Below, in pieces: positions 48,910-60,900 of a stretch of 64,000 nt of DNA. The translations under genes and the position numbers were made by a program. The notes beneath the pieces were generated by a model. That model saw only the letters and a list, made by a program, of their open reading frames with translations, searched no databases and had not been told where the DNA came from. This DNA is from Volvox africanus (lineage: Eukaryota; Chlorophyta; Chlorophyceae; Chlamydomonadales; Volvocaceae): NCBI GenBank assembly GCA_030268105.1, contig BSDZ01000094.1:4498501-4562500 (forward strand). Direction: 5' to 3'. The stretch's first letter is position 1; each line of letters opens with the position of its first letter.

Positions 48910-51900
48910 TCAGCTGGGCTCCTTTCGTCGAGGGTTCAGTGGCGGGCTGCACAGCTGGCGGGCAATTCCAGGTGTCCATATGACGACATCCGTAAATGGT
49001 GGGCCCTTTCCGCCGCCGCCGCCACTGCCACTTCCGCCGCCATCCCCCCCCGCTCCGACGCTGACGTTGCTGAAATGTCCATGATCGCGTGAACCGACTT
49101 CCGCGCCTACATTCACATTGATTGACGTCTGAAGCGACACCGCTCCCGGGGCTACCGTAAAGCCGCCTCCTGAGACGGTTCCAAAGGAGAAGGCGCCGGC
49201 AGCGGCGGCGGAGCAGCCGGAACGGGGCGGCGGAGCGTCATATTGAACGCGTGTCTCCAGGACCTTTGCCTCCGAAACCAGCATCACTTCAGTAAGTGGC
49301 TCCGGCACCGTGGGCAGCATCGCACGCTCCGCAAGTTGCTCGCCGCCTCTCCCCATAACACTCATCCTGATGTACGGCATATCGTCCGAATGCACGGCTG
49401 ACGGGGACGCCACCCTCTGCGCACGGACGTGGTCGCAGCCGTCCGTCTTGACGTCAACGCTCCGTAGAAGTGGCGCTCCCTGCGGCAAGCCACCTGAAGC
49501 ACCCGACACAGAATGTTGGAAGGAGGCCGCAGGCAGCGAACCCGGCGAGAGCATAAAGTGGTCGACCCCTGGGTCATGGCAGCGATCTCTGGTGTTGCCG
49601 TACGCGGTTTCCTGCACGTCAGCAGAGGCAGCGGCAAGGTGCCGGAGACCACCATTGCCACACTTGCCGTATGAGGCCCCCGTTCTGGGGGCGCCGATGG
49701 AGTCAACGCAACGGGCGCCTCTGGCGCTGGTACTGGCGCTGGCTCTATCGTCCCGGTTGTCCTTACGGCTGCTGCCGCCATTGCTGTCCACGTTGGCTGT
49801 CAGGAAAGGTGAGGAAGACAGAGCGAGCTGTAGGGCACCGGACTGAGCGGGTGACGGCGTGCAGGCCGATGGTCCCTCCTCAGCCCACAACCACGGCGTG
49901 GACCCTGGACTGGATAAAGCCAACGACGTTGACTCCCTCTGCTTTTCGTCCTCATCCTCCTCTTGGTTTCGGAGCACCGCCGCTTCATTCCAAAAACGGC
50001 CTCTACGCAGCCCGCCTTTGCAACCGTCCGCCTCCCGCACACTCTCCCCAGCACCCGTGGCAGGTTTGGAGGGCCCTGCGTCGCCATAGACGATTTGAGG
50101 TACGGCAGGTACGGCAGCGACACTGGGCAGTGAGCCGCCGATGCGGCCAGTTGCAGCTGCCGCACTGGCTGCGGCACCCAGCGGCACGCAAGGCCCGACC
50201 TCGCCGTACCGGTTCGTGATTGACGGCGTGGGCATTGGCCCCATCCGCGATCCCCAATCCAAAGCCGATTCTAAGGCCATCGTTGACATGGTGGTGGTGT
50301 TCGCGACCTCCTCATTGGACCATGTGTCAGCCGGGGCCGGAAGTGACAGCCGAGGCGGCGGCGGGGTCAAGGACGCATGGGTCCCTTGGCTGCAAGGTAC
50401 CGTGAGAGACACTAATCTGAGGTCCACTTTGTCGCCGCCGCTTCCATTGCCGCCATCGTCACCATCGAAGTCGCGATGGCCGGACTTCTCGGCGTTGTCG
50501 ATGACGCCGAGGCCAGTTTTGGCATGCACAGCCAGTGTCGCATGGCGCAGGCGGCTGGTGGTGGCACGTGGGGTGCTTGCGGAGTGCGTGTGAGGGATCG
50601 TGAAGTTGGGATTGCTGACGAGAAAGTGGGTTTGGGAATGCGATACCGGCCTGGAGCTGCTCCGGCACGTAAGAGCGGCCGGGAAAACGTCTCCAGCGAA
50701 GACGGAAGCGGCGCTTAACTGTCCCGAATCCAAATCTTCGGTCTGCGGAAGAAAAGAGCCAAATTGTATTACTCCCACGTCATGGTTCAGGAATCCCAAG
50801 CCTTCCATGACATCGGTGCTGGGAAAGGCATTAACGACATCATCTAAACTTCCAGGCCTAAAAGGATAACCAGCCGTATCATGATTTCATACTCCGTACC
50901 TGTGGGGTGGCAGGTCGTGGTGATCGTGCATTTCTCTCCAGCACCGCCGCCGCTACGAGTGTCACGCGGCCGCCGCCGCCGCCATAGCTGCCGCTGTCGA
51001 CAGCACCATCACCGCCGATCGGTTTGCTGGAAACTGGTACCGGTTTATCGCTATCCACCTCCGATAGCTGACGGTTGAGGTAGTTTGTGTTCGTCGTCCT
51101 GAAAACATCGCCCTCGAGCTGACGCTCTTGCTGACGCCGTTGGCGAAAACTTCCGCCGCCGCTACTATCCGGGGTAGCGGGCGCCTCCGCCGCCACGGTA
51201 GAGAAGGGATATATGGTGGCGACCGCGGTAGGGGTGGCGGTAGCGGGAACTGAGACGGTGCGCAGGGTCGGATTCGGGTCCTCGCCGTCGCCGCCGCCGC
51301 CGCCGATGGCGGTGCGCTTCCCAGTGCTGGCTCTACGTCGTACCGAGGGGGACTGCAGCCCCAAAGGGGACAAGCAGGCCGCCGCGCACGAGCCTCCCTC
51401 AAACCTGCGACTTGGAAAGTGCGTTGCAGGTGCCGCCATGTGGTGGGAACTTGTGGAAAAAAGAATATAAAATACAAACATAACATGGGATATACAATAT
51501 TGTATATAATATATATCCAATAATAGAATACAGACATACGTGCGTCATTTACGCATGCACATGCAGCTTGGGCTAAGCAATATGCCAAATCAGGGCAACC
51601 CTAAAGGAGCTTACCGGCAACTCCACAAATCCATGGGTCCCGCGACGCCTTTGAGTTGGTGCCGCCCTTGATAGCGGGCGACCACCGTCATCTGCATACC
51701 CCCAGCATCGTCGCCAACGCTGCCGAAGGCGCCACCGTCACGCCCTGGCAGGATCTCGACAGTGCCGCCGCCGCCGCCCCCGCCTGGTCCTCTGCTGCCC
51801 GGGTGCGACATCCCCACCGCAACTGTTGGGGAAAGCTGTTGCAGCGCCCGCTGTTGCAGCTGTAGCGACGGAGACGGCTGTAGTGACGGCTGCGGCATCT

Positions 51901-54900
51901 GTGGGGTCGGTGACTGCTGAACATTCTGTGCTTGCAGTTGGGGCGCAGGGAGCTGTGTTGCCCCGCCCGTAAACTGAGCCACTGGGCAACTCGGCCCGCA
52001 GGCGCGCCAGACGTCGCCGCTGCACCAGAGCTGTAGGGTGGAGTCCAGTCGTTTACGGTTTTGCGTTGCGTTAGTTGGCAGTTCAGCCCATATTGCGGTG
52101 GCATTGAGCACGTGGTAGGTGACGTTATAACACAGTGGTTGAAGCGGGCAAAGCAGGAGGGTGGATGAATGCGCCTTGGATTTGACAACACCGGTTTTGA
52201 TACTGAAAGGGCTTGATTAACGTTTCCTGGTTTGCTTTTTTATGCCCAGCCATTCAGCAGAGAATTAAAACACATGATGGTTAAAGTGTACACATCGCGT
52301 GCGCATGGACATGCGCTTTGCTAAGTATCTGTGTGCGAGTCCAGAGCCTCATGCCTCATGCCTCATGGCTCATGGCTCATGGCTCATGCACGCATCAGAT
52401 ACGCCGTCGACGCACCTGGCCCGCAGGCACCTTGGCTGCAATTCGTGCCGCGCGGTTCATGGCCTTGCCCCGGTACGACACACGGCCTGTCACGGCATTG
52501 ATCTCCGCCTTCACGGGCCCTACATCGATCCCGATCTGTACGGAAAACGCCATGGCATGACGTAATTAGGCCGTGTGATTAATCCAGGAAGGGCAGAAAA
52601 AGAGGAACGTCAGAGCAGATAAAACGTCGACAAAGACAATTGTTTGCTCGGTATCGCCGACACATGGATGCCGATGCACATAATCGTATCCCCACATACA
52701 CATACAATCACACCCAAAATATACAATTCTATAATAGAATATGTATAATTGTATAATATAATGATAACATAATCATAATTATGATAATAATATAATGAAT
52801 GTGTGGATTATAACATAATATGGAAATATAACATGATATACATAACCAAGCGTGCAAAAATACAATATTGGAGGCGGAGAGGCATAGAGGATACGTAAAG
52901 CACCGCGCGCGAGGCCCCTTCCGATGCACACCGCTCCCAGGCCTCCTAAACTGCATCACCAACGGACCTCCCCCTCCTCCTCCTCCTCCGACACGCTTTG
53001 GTGCACTTTTTGTACCTTGAGGCGCAGCCCTCGATATAGAACTCGCGTGTAATGGTTACCGCTGCTGACCCGATGATTTCCCCGAATGTTGCTTTGGCGG
53101 TGTTGTAAGCCGCCTTTGCAATTGCAGGCGGCGGCAACAGCGGCGGCGACGGCGGCAGCGGCGGCGGCGGCGGCGGCGCCGACAGTACATCCGCTGCTGC
53201 TGCTGGCAGTACCTACCGCCCTTGCTGCACCTGCGGCCCCGCAAGGCGGTGACGCCACGGTCAGCTGCGGCATGGATCTCTCCCCCGCCTGCTGCTGGTG
53301 CTGATGCCGGTACTGATGCTGATGCTGGTGCTGGCGGTAGAGGTGATGCAGGTGGTTATGGTTATGGCTGTTGTTGTGGTGGTGACTGTGATGGGACGGG
53401 TGGGGAGCATTGGGTGGTGAAGCCACCAGCGGAGCCTGCGAGCGCGTGTCGCCACCGACTAACGGCGTAGATAGTTCAGAGGGCTGTCGCCGCTCCGAAA
53501 CCACCACCTGCATGCACGTGCGCGCGCGTGTGAGTGTGAGTGTGAGTGTTCATTTTTTGGCAGGTAGAGGAACGGGCTCCAGCGTGGACACCCACAATCA
53601 TAAGGTTCATTCATCGCATGCTTGCCAGCACCGCTAGTATACGTAAATATGTATATGAGTTTTAAAGGGTTGAAAGGAGTTCAAAAAACCCTATGTACGT
53701 ATTCGCGTCATATATACTCCACGTCCGTTCAAAGTGCTTATAAGGTTAAACTATTTTGCGTTTTAGATTGCATCTGCGTCAACCAAATTAAGCAATGTGC
53801 TTCTCTGTATCATATCGTGCAGGTGGACATACCTCCTCGCAGAGCTCATGCTCCAGCAGCTTGGGGCTCCAGTCCGCGGACAGCAACCGGGACAGCACGG
53901 TGAGGCCCCACCTGAGGGCACCAGGGTTTTTAAGGTTTAGGGTTTGAAGGTTTTAGGGTTTTACGGTGATGGTTGGGGTGGGGAGGTGCTTGTGTAGGTG
54001 CGGTGCGAGACGTTTTGGAGTTGTGCGGCGGAAGTTATGGCCTCGCGAATGTAGCTGTTGAAAGTAGCTGAGCTCTCGGCTCGAGTCAGGTAAGGCCAGG
54101 CTAGATATGAAATACACATACACACACGCGCACACCTGATCGCCGCAGCTGGATCTGTGAACGCGGCCAGACACAGATCGTCCACCAGCTCTACCAGATA
54201 GCCCCCGAAGGCCGCCAGCTGTCGTGTGGAGTGGGACTGGAAAATAGACAGCGCCGCCTTGGCCTCCGACTGGTTAAACGTGGCGAGGGGGTGCAGCGGG
54301 TGTTGTTGCAGAGCAGACACGGAAAGGAGGGGAGTGGCAAAGGCATGGCATGTTTGGCTGGAAGAGCAAAAGTTAATGGAAGGGGGTAAGAGTGCAAAAT
54401 TGGGAAGGAATAGATCTGCGTAACCAGGAATAAAGATACATTCAGAATTATCATGCGCGTTGCCGTACCTCTCTTACATCCTCATCCGCCTTTCTGCATG
54501 CAACAAATGCCCCATCGATCAAAGGTGTCCGGATGGATAGACAATTGGTGTTGTATCAGATATCACCACCACCGTACAGATCCGAATCAGGACACGACCC
54601 AGCTGCCAGCACCCACCACGTCCCACGCCATGATGATGCTGACTCCAACAACTTTGACGAATACGACCGTCGCATCGCCCAATGGGGCCTCCATCACGCC
54701 CGCCTGGGTCTGCGCCGCCCCACGGGGCCGCCGGTGGGAAGCGAGGCAGGGACCCTGGCTAAGGGTCAGCGGCTGAAGAGAGGGCAATAGTAAAAGGAAA
54801 GCAAGGGAGCGTGGACAAGGGGGGAAGGGGGGAAAGGGGAATGTGGGCGCGAAGGAAAGGAAGAAGAGCAGATGGGGGAAGAAAGGGGGGAATAGTCACA

Positions 54901-57900
54901 AACCCTAATTCCCAAAACCCTTGACAGGTAACCTCCGGAGCCCCGTAACCAAACTCTAAATCTAACCTCAACCTCCAGCCAACTCCCGCATACAGACACA
55001 CACGCACACAGACACACGCGCACACACCATGTAGAGGTCCAGGGGCTGCGGCAGGTCGTACGGCCGCCGCAACTTATACTCTCCGATATTTAGCACCGTG
55101 CAGGTGCGTCCCGAGTCTCTGGCGGGTGCCCAGCCACCCAGCTGCTTGTAGGCCATGCCGCTAAGCAGCAACCGTGAAGCGGTTCCGTGCGCTGCGTACG
55201 ACACAGCACGCGCCACGTGCAGACTCGGGCCGCCGTACTGCATGCGCTTGGCGACCTTATTGTACGACACTTGACGCGTCGTGATACCCGAGCTGATGCC
55301 CATACACACACGGAGGCCGCTGCGGGCCCAGGGAAGGGGAAGGGGACGGATCAGGATTCCCCCTAGCAAGCTCGAGTGATACGTTATGGTGCAGATATCC
55401 GCTATCGTCCCTTGTACCGGAAGCTGTGTTTCCCCCCATTCAAAAACCCATGGATACCCACCGCTGCACAAGCACTCCGATATCGGCCAGTAACACCTCC
55501 ATCTCAGTGTCGGCGGCATTGTCCCCCGTCATCATTACGGCAGCTCCCAACGACGTCAGGGACATCCGCAGCGGTGCCGCTGCCGCCGCCACTACCGCCG
55601 CCACCGTCGCTGCCGCCACCGCCGCTGACCGCTGCAGCAACTGTCGACTTGACCGGCCTGAGCTATGCTGCCGCCGACTGCTGCCCTCGACAGCGGCTCC
55701 GTCAGCCGTCAAGTCCCCGTGATACCTTTTCGAAGCGCCTTCTGTGACGTCGTCCAGCGCTCGCTCGGGCTCCGGCTCCTCGTCGCTGGCGTCCGGAGGA
55801 AAGGCACCGAGGCCGGAGAAGAGGGGCGTGCATCGACCTTCCGCCTCCAAAATTGATTTGGATCGGAACAGCCCACTGAGGAACGGGAAGCAGCAAGGGG
55901 CAAATCAGGACGCGGGGAAAAACACAAACGCAAGCCACAATTCTAGGATGTTGCTATGTGCATTACCTTACGAGCACCGTAACGACTATAAGCGGTTACG
56001 GGATAATAAAATTGTGATTAAAAAGACATCTTGCGGGTTTTAGTACGGACCAACAGACGTACTGACGTACAGACCTACTGGGAACTCAAGAGTGTGAACT
56101 ACTCTTCCAAATCCCGCCGAGCCGTAACCACCAGCTCCTTGTGCCGCACTTAGGGTTTTAGATAGAGAGAGAGGAAGAGAGAGAGGAAGGTAGCGTGTGT
56201 GTGAGTCCTGCTCTGTCATCTTCAGGCACGGTGCGTAGCAATGGCAGCCGCCTCCAAGAGTACCTCCTCTACACGTGCATCTTCCTTGCAACCATCAACT
56301 CCGACACCAACCGATGTGGACGTATCCACCTGCTCTCTCTGCTGAACGACGTCCGGCCCTTGCGAGCCTGCACAAAGGAACTTGTCTCCGCTAGACGGGG
56401 CCTGAACTTGGTGGTGGGGGTCTCATTCCCGCTCCCCCCTCCACCGCCACTGCCACTTCCCCGGCGGCAACCCTTCAGCGACTCCTCCCCCAGCGTGAGG
56501 GACAACCGCGATCGCCTCCGAGCTTGTAGCTGCTGCTGGTATTGCTGCAACGAAATGCCAGTCAGATGGAGTTGTCGCTGCTGGTCGCTGCCTTGATTCC
56601 AAGTAATGACACTGGTGCTCATGGCCTGGCGTAGCGACCTCCATTTCCCAATCCAGTCCGTGGTTGGGGCTGTGCAGACTGTAGCAGCTGTAGCAGCATT
56701 GGATGATGTCCTCCTTGCCCCTCCCGCGTGATCAGTCGCAATCTAGCATAACAAGGCAAAGATGGTAAGGAAGGGAGGCGAGGCAAGTGAATGAAGAGCA
56801 GGATAAATGGGGTGCGGTAACGGTGGTTGCCATGCCGATCAGCGTTCCTTTGCGATGCGTACAGTCCTCGTAAAACGTTTCTGATGACAAGCTTTATGCC
56901 CTAAGGGCTGTATCCTTAGGCCGCAATGCCGCCATGCCGTAATGGCACAATGCCGTAATGGCGTATCATAAAAGCTATCTATGGCCCTCATCAATCTCAA
57001 ATTGTGTTTATCCTTCTGCTTTTTCTTCTTTCCTCGCTCTTGCTTAATCTCGCAGTCCTTTCAGCGTCCACAACCATTTGAGCCCTATGAGCTGTTCGAA
57101 TTCCTTTCATCAAGTATTCAACAAATTGCCGCCCTACGCCGCCAGGGCAAGAGGATGCACCCCGGTTAGGATCCGCGATGTCGGACTCACGCTGCGGCTG
57201 CTGCATGCCGCTGCTACTGCAGCCGCCGCTGAAGGAATAGCTACAGCGGCAGCAGTGGTCGCAAAGGGAGTTGTGGAACTACCGGGGACGGATGGAGTCG
57301 CGGCTGTAGCAGTCATCATGTCCTTAGTGTACGATGCGGGCGCCGCCGCGGCTGCTAGTGGATCCGAGAATGTCCGCTTCAGCGGACCTGCTACAGCCCG
57401 TGCAGCTTCAGCAGCCTCAGCAGCAGCAGCGGCGGCGGCGGCGGCGGCGGCGGCTGCAGCGGCTGGAATACGCCCAGGCGCCCGTGGCATGCAGGAAGCC
57501 GGCTTCGACCCATCGGCCCAGTTATGTAAAGGATTCCCGGTGCTGAAGCGGTTAAGTGCGGCAGTGGTAGTAGCGCCAGTAGAGCAGCTTGCTGCTGCTG
57601 CGTCGCCGTTGCCACCACCGCCGCCACCGCGGGTGCTGCGACCGCCGAGCAATGCGGTGGACTTGAAGTATGACATCAATTGACCATGGACATTGACGAC
57701 CTTATAGGCAGCACGGTAGTACTGCGCCAGTCGTACAACCTGCAGGCCAACATGGCAGTACTCTTGATGCCTGCCGGCTGCGCCCTCGGTCGCCGTAGCC
57801 GCTGGATGCCGGCTGGGTGGCGTGGGGAGCTGCCCCATGCCATCGTCGCCAGACGCAGTAGCAGCGGCGGCGGCGGAGCCGCCGCTACCGTGCTGCACCT

Positions 57901-60900
57901 GCTGCTGCTGTCGCTGCGGCAAATATGGCGGGCATGCTGATTGCGTATCCGCCGGCGGCGTGGGAAGAGAGGAAATTGCGAGCTGTTCATCCTCCACAAT
58001 CTGCTCATCTGGGAGGCCTTGCGAGGCGCAGAGCGCTATAGTTGGTAGCGGTGCCAGACTATTTTCCATCGCGGATACCTTCGCCAACGCCGCCGCCGGC
58101 GATCTTTCTACCACCACCGTCGGGTCCAGGAAGGGCATGGCGCTGGAGAGGGGTTCTGGATCTGTGACCGCCGGGCCCGGCACCGGCTGCCGTACCGACG
58201 ATGACGATATGACGTCGACGTCATTCGACGTAACGATGTGCGACGTCAGCGAGCCACCGCACGGCATGCTCCTAACTACAGAACTCATGCCGCCACTGCC
58301 GCCACGAGTGGCGGCACCGCTCGTGATGCCGGCAGAGAAGCGACCTTGCGACCATAAGTGCCACTGACTCCGAAACATGGCGGCGGGGTTGTTGAGAGGG
58401 CTATTGTTGCGAGGCGCAGAGGAAGGACAGGGCGAGCTATCGACGGCAGAACAACGGCTAGATGGCCGAGCCGGGCTACGGACGCTGCCGCCGCCGCCGT
58501 CACCGCCAGCGCCACCGCCGATGCTCAAGCCAGCAGCTTCAGTGCTGCTGATGCCGCCTAAGCCAATGACGCTCGTGCTGTACATGAGAGCAATGCGTGA
58601 AAAGGCCCGGTAGCGTTGCGCGAAGGAAGCAGTGCGTGAACCTGCTGCGGAGAAGGAGGCGGCGCTGGAGCCAAGCGGGTCAGGAAGCTCCGCCAACCAC
58701 GGCGCGACGGCGGAGTGAGACTGAGCGCTAGAGCCCCCAGTGACGGCGGTGCCTCCGCCACTGAGCCTATTCTGAACGAGACAGCTGCGTCCCAACTCAT
58801 CGGCCACGGCAACAGCGGCCAGCGGCCGAAGGGATGGACTCTGCGGCACGACGCCTGACGGTTCGGCCGCCACTGCTGGCGACGGTGGCGGTGGCGGTGT
58901 TGAGCCCGCCGCTGATGCTGCCGCGCTGGCTTGCGTGTGTGGGGAAGGATCAAAACGAATCTGGGTATTGATGGGGTTACTGAAGTGCGAGTGCGTGTGG
59001 ATTTGCGGTCGTGAAGCCTGGCCAGGCGATACGGGAGTATTAAGCTCCGACATCTTCAACGATGCTGCTTCTGCGATGGGACCAAGCCCACCTGCGCCGC
59101 CTGTCACGACGCCCTGTGCCGTTGCCAGGCCTGCCGACTTGATGGTCCCTGTGGTTGCCGCTGCCGCTGTGCCTGCTCCTTCCACCACAGCCGCTGGCAT
59201 TTGAGGTCCCCCGACGGGTATTGGATACACCGACACGGGCGCCATGGAGGAGGTTCGGGATGCGGGTAGAGCACAGGCGTCCTCAGGGACGTCTCCACTG
59301 ACCAAGTCCGATGACAGGAAGGGCTGCTGTTGGATTGAAGGTGGGAGCGGGGTCAAGGAGCAGACGGGGAAACGCGGGAGCACCAGACCGTGACTGTATC
59401 AATTTGTGTATTTATGTAATTGCGTATAGTAGCAGTGGCGAGCTGTCGTGGTTATCGTGCGCGGGCTCATCATGGTGCAACAACATAACACCATAAAGCT
59501 ATTCCCTCCGCCGCGCCGGCGGAAATTCCCCATTTGAAAAACCTATTTCCAGCCTCACCCTCTTCTCACCCCCCCTTCACCCCTCCCCCTCACCTTCTCC
59601 CCCACCCCCCTCACCTCCCTCACCCCCCTCACCTTCTCCCTCAACCCCCTCACCTTCTCCTTCACCCCCCTAACCCCCCTCCTCGTCCCCTTCATCCCCG
59701 GGGTTTCTGCGACTCTACTGCACATGGCTGGTAGTGCAGAAGTGCTCCCATAGGCATCCATGTGGCCGCGTAAGGACCTCATATACCTGCGACTCTTAAG
59801 CTCGCTGCTTTTAATACACAGCAATTACCCCACCTGGGTCGTCCCCACGGCCCCCTCTGAAAGCTCCCTGCCCATCAGGGCCGTGTCGGCAGGCTCACGA
59901 AAGGAGTTCTCCCTGAGACTCGGTGCTAATGAGCTCGGGGTTATAGAACGAGTGCCGAAGAGCTGCAGGACGCGGGTGCGGCACAGCAGCGCATGGGCCG
60001 TGGCGCTGGCGTCTGCAGGCACCGAAGCGGGACCCGTCCAGGGGTGAGTTGGGGACGCAGGAAGCGTGCTTTGGAACGGGGTAAGGAACTGAGTGCTTGG
60101 GTAGAGATCGGAGTACACGGCAGGGGACCGAAAGGACGGCAATGAACTCAACTTCCAAACCCAAAACCCCAAGAACTCGCTCGCCGTCCATGAGGGCTGA
60201 GGCTCACGCTCACACGCTCACCCCTTAAGGGCTTCATGGACTGCCGCAACGGCGCGCCCGAGGCCCATATGCGCATCAACGAGCCGCCTGCACTGCCCGA
60301 CACGGCCCGGCTTGTCGGGGTAGGCGTAGTCCGGTCGCCGTCTCCCTCATGCGCCGGTTCATCGACGAAGTATCCCGAGGAATAATTCGGGGGAAGCACA
60401 TTGCCACTCCGTTCGGGATGCTGTACTGTTAGCTGCCGCTGCTGCTGTCGCGTGTCGCAATCGTAGCGACCATCTCTCACGGCCCCGGCCTCGGCCTCGG
60501 CCGGCCCCAAACGGCGCTCTTGAGGAAGGTGCGGGCCGCGGCTGAGCTTGGTTACCACATGGGACCGTTCCACAGTGGCATCGGAGCCTACCAGTGGCAC
60601 CCGCGCCCGGAGGTCCGCAAGCGCGACCGCCTGCTGTGCCTACAGTAGCGGCAGCAGTAGCGATATGGCGGCGCAGTCGTATTTGCGGCCTGGAGCACGT
60701 CCATACTGAACACCTCTATCGGACAATCCGTTGGCGAATCTATATGGTCACGATGTATAAAATAATAATAATAACACGTCGGGTGTCTGTCTTTTTTCCA
60801 ATTCCTTTAGCAGTGTCTAAACGAAATGCCGTGCTTCGTAAAGGACGCGGAACCCGCCACGAGTGGACGATGATCGGTATGAACGCGTATAACACCGTTT

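Larger units (their letters stand above)
52416..54700 (-). other. Cyclase homology domain C2 of the right gene
   Basis: It starts E-A-P-L-G-D-A-T-V-V-F-V at 54.69 kb, then F-G-G-Y-L-V-E-L-V-D-D-L-C, P-A-A-A-I-R-W and L-E-H-E-L-C-E-E (ending about 53.83 kb). An insertion of about 160 residues with a His-rich run follows (53.5-53.05 kb). The domain resumes with Y-R-G-L-R-L-K, I-G-I-D-V-G-P-V, Y-R-G-K-A-M-N-R-A-A-R-I and P-A-G-Q. The Asn and Arg used by catalytic C2 halves are both present. The domain closes in later exons with W-C-S-G-D-V-W and L-K-G-V-A-G-P. Confidence 0.8.

Noticed and set aside
57078..57683. Plus-strand Ala-rich open frame opposite the right cyclase
   Set aside because: It is a shadow of the GC-rich minus-strand insertion exon (poly-Ala on both strands).
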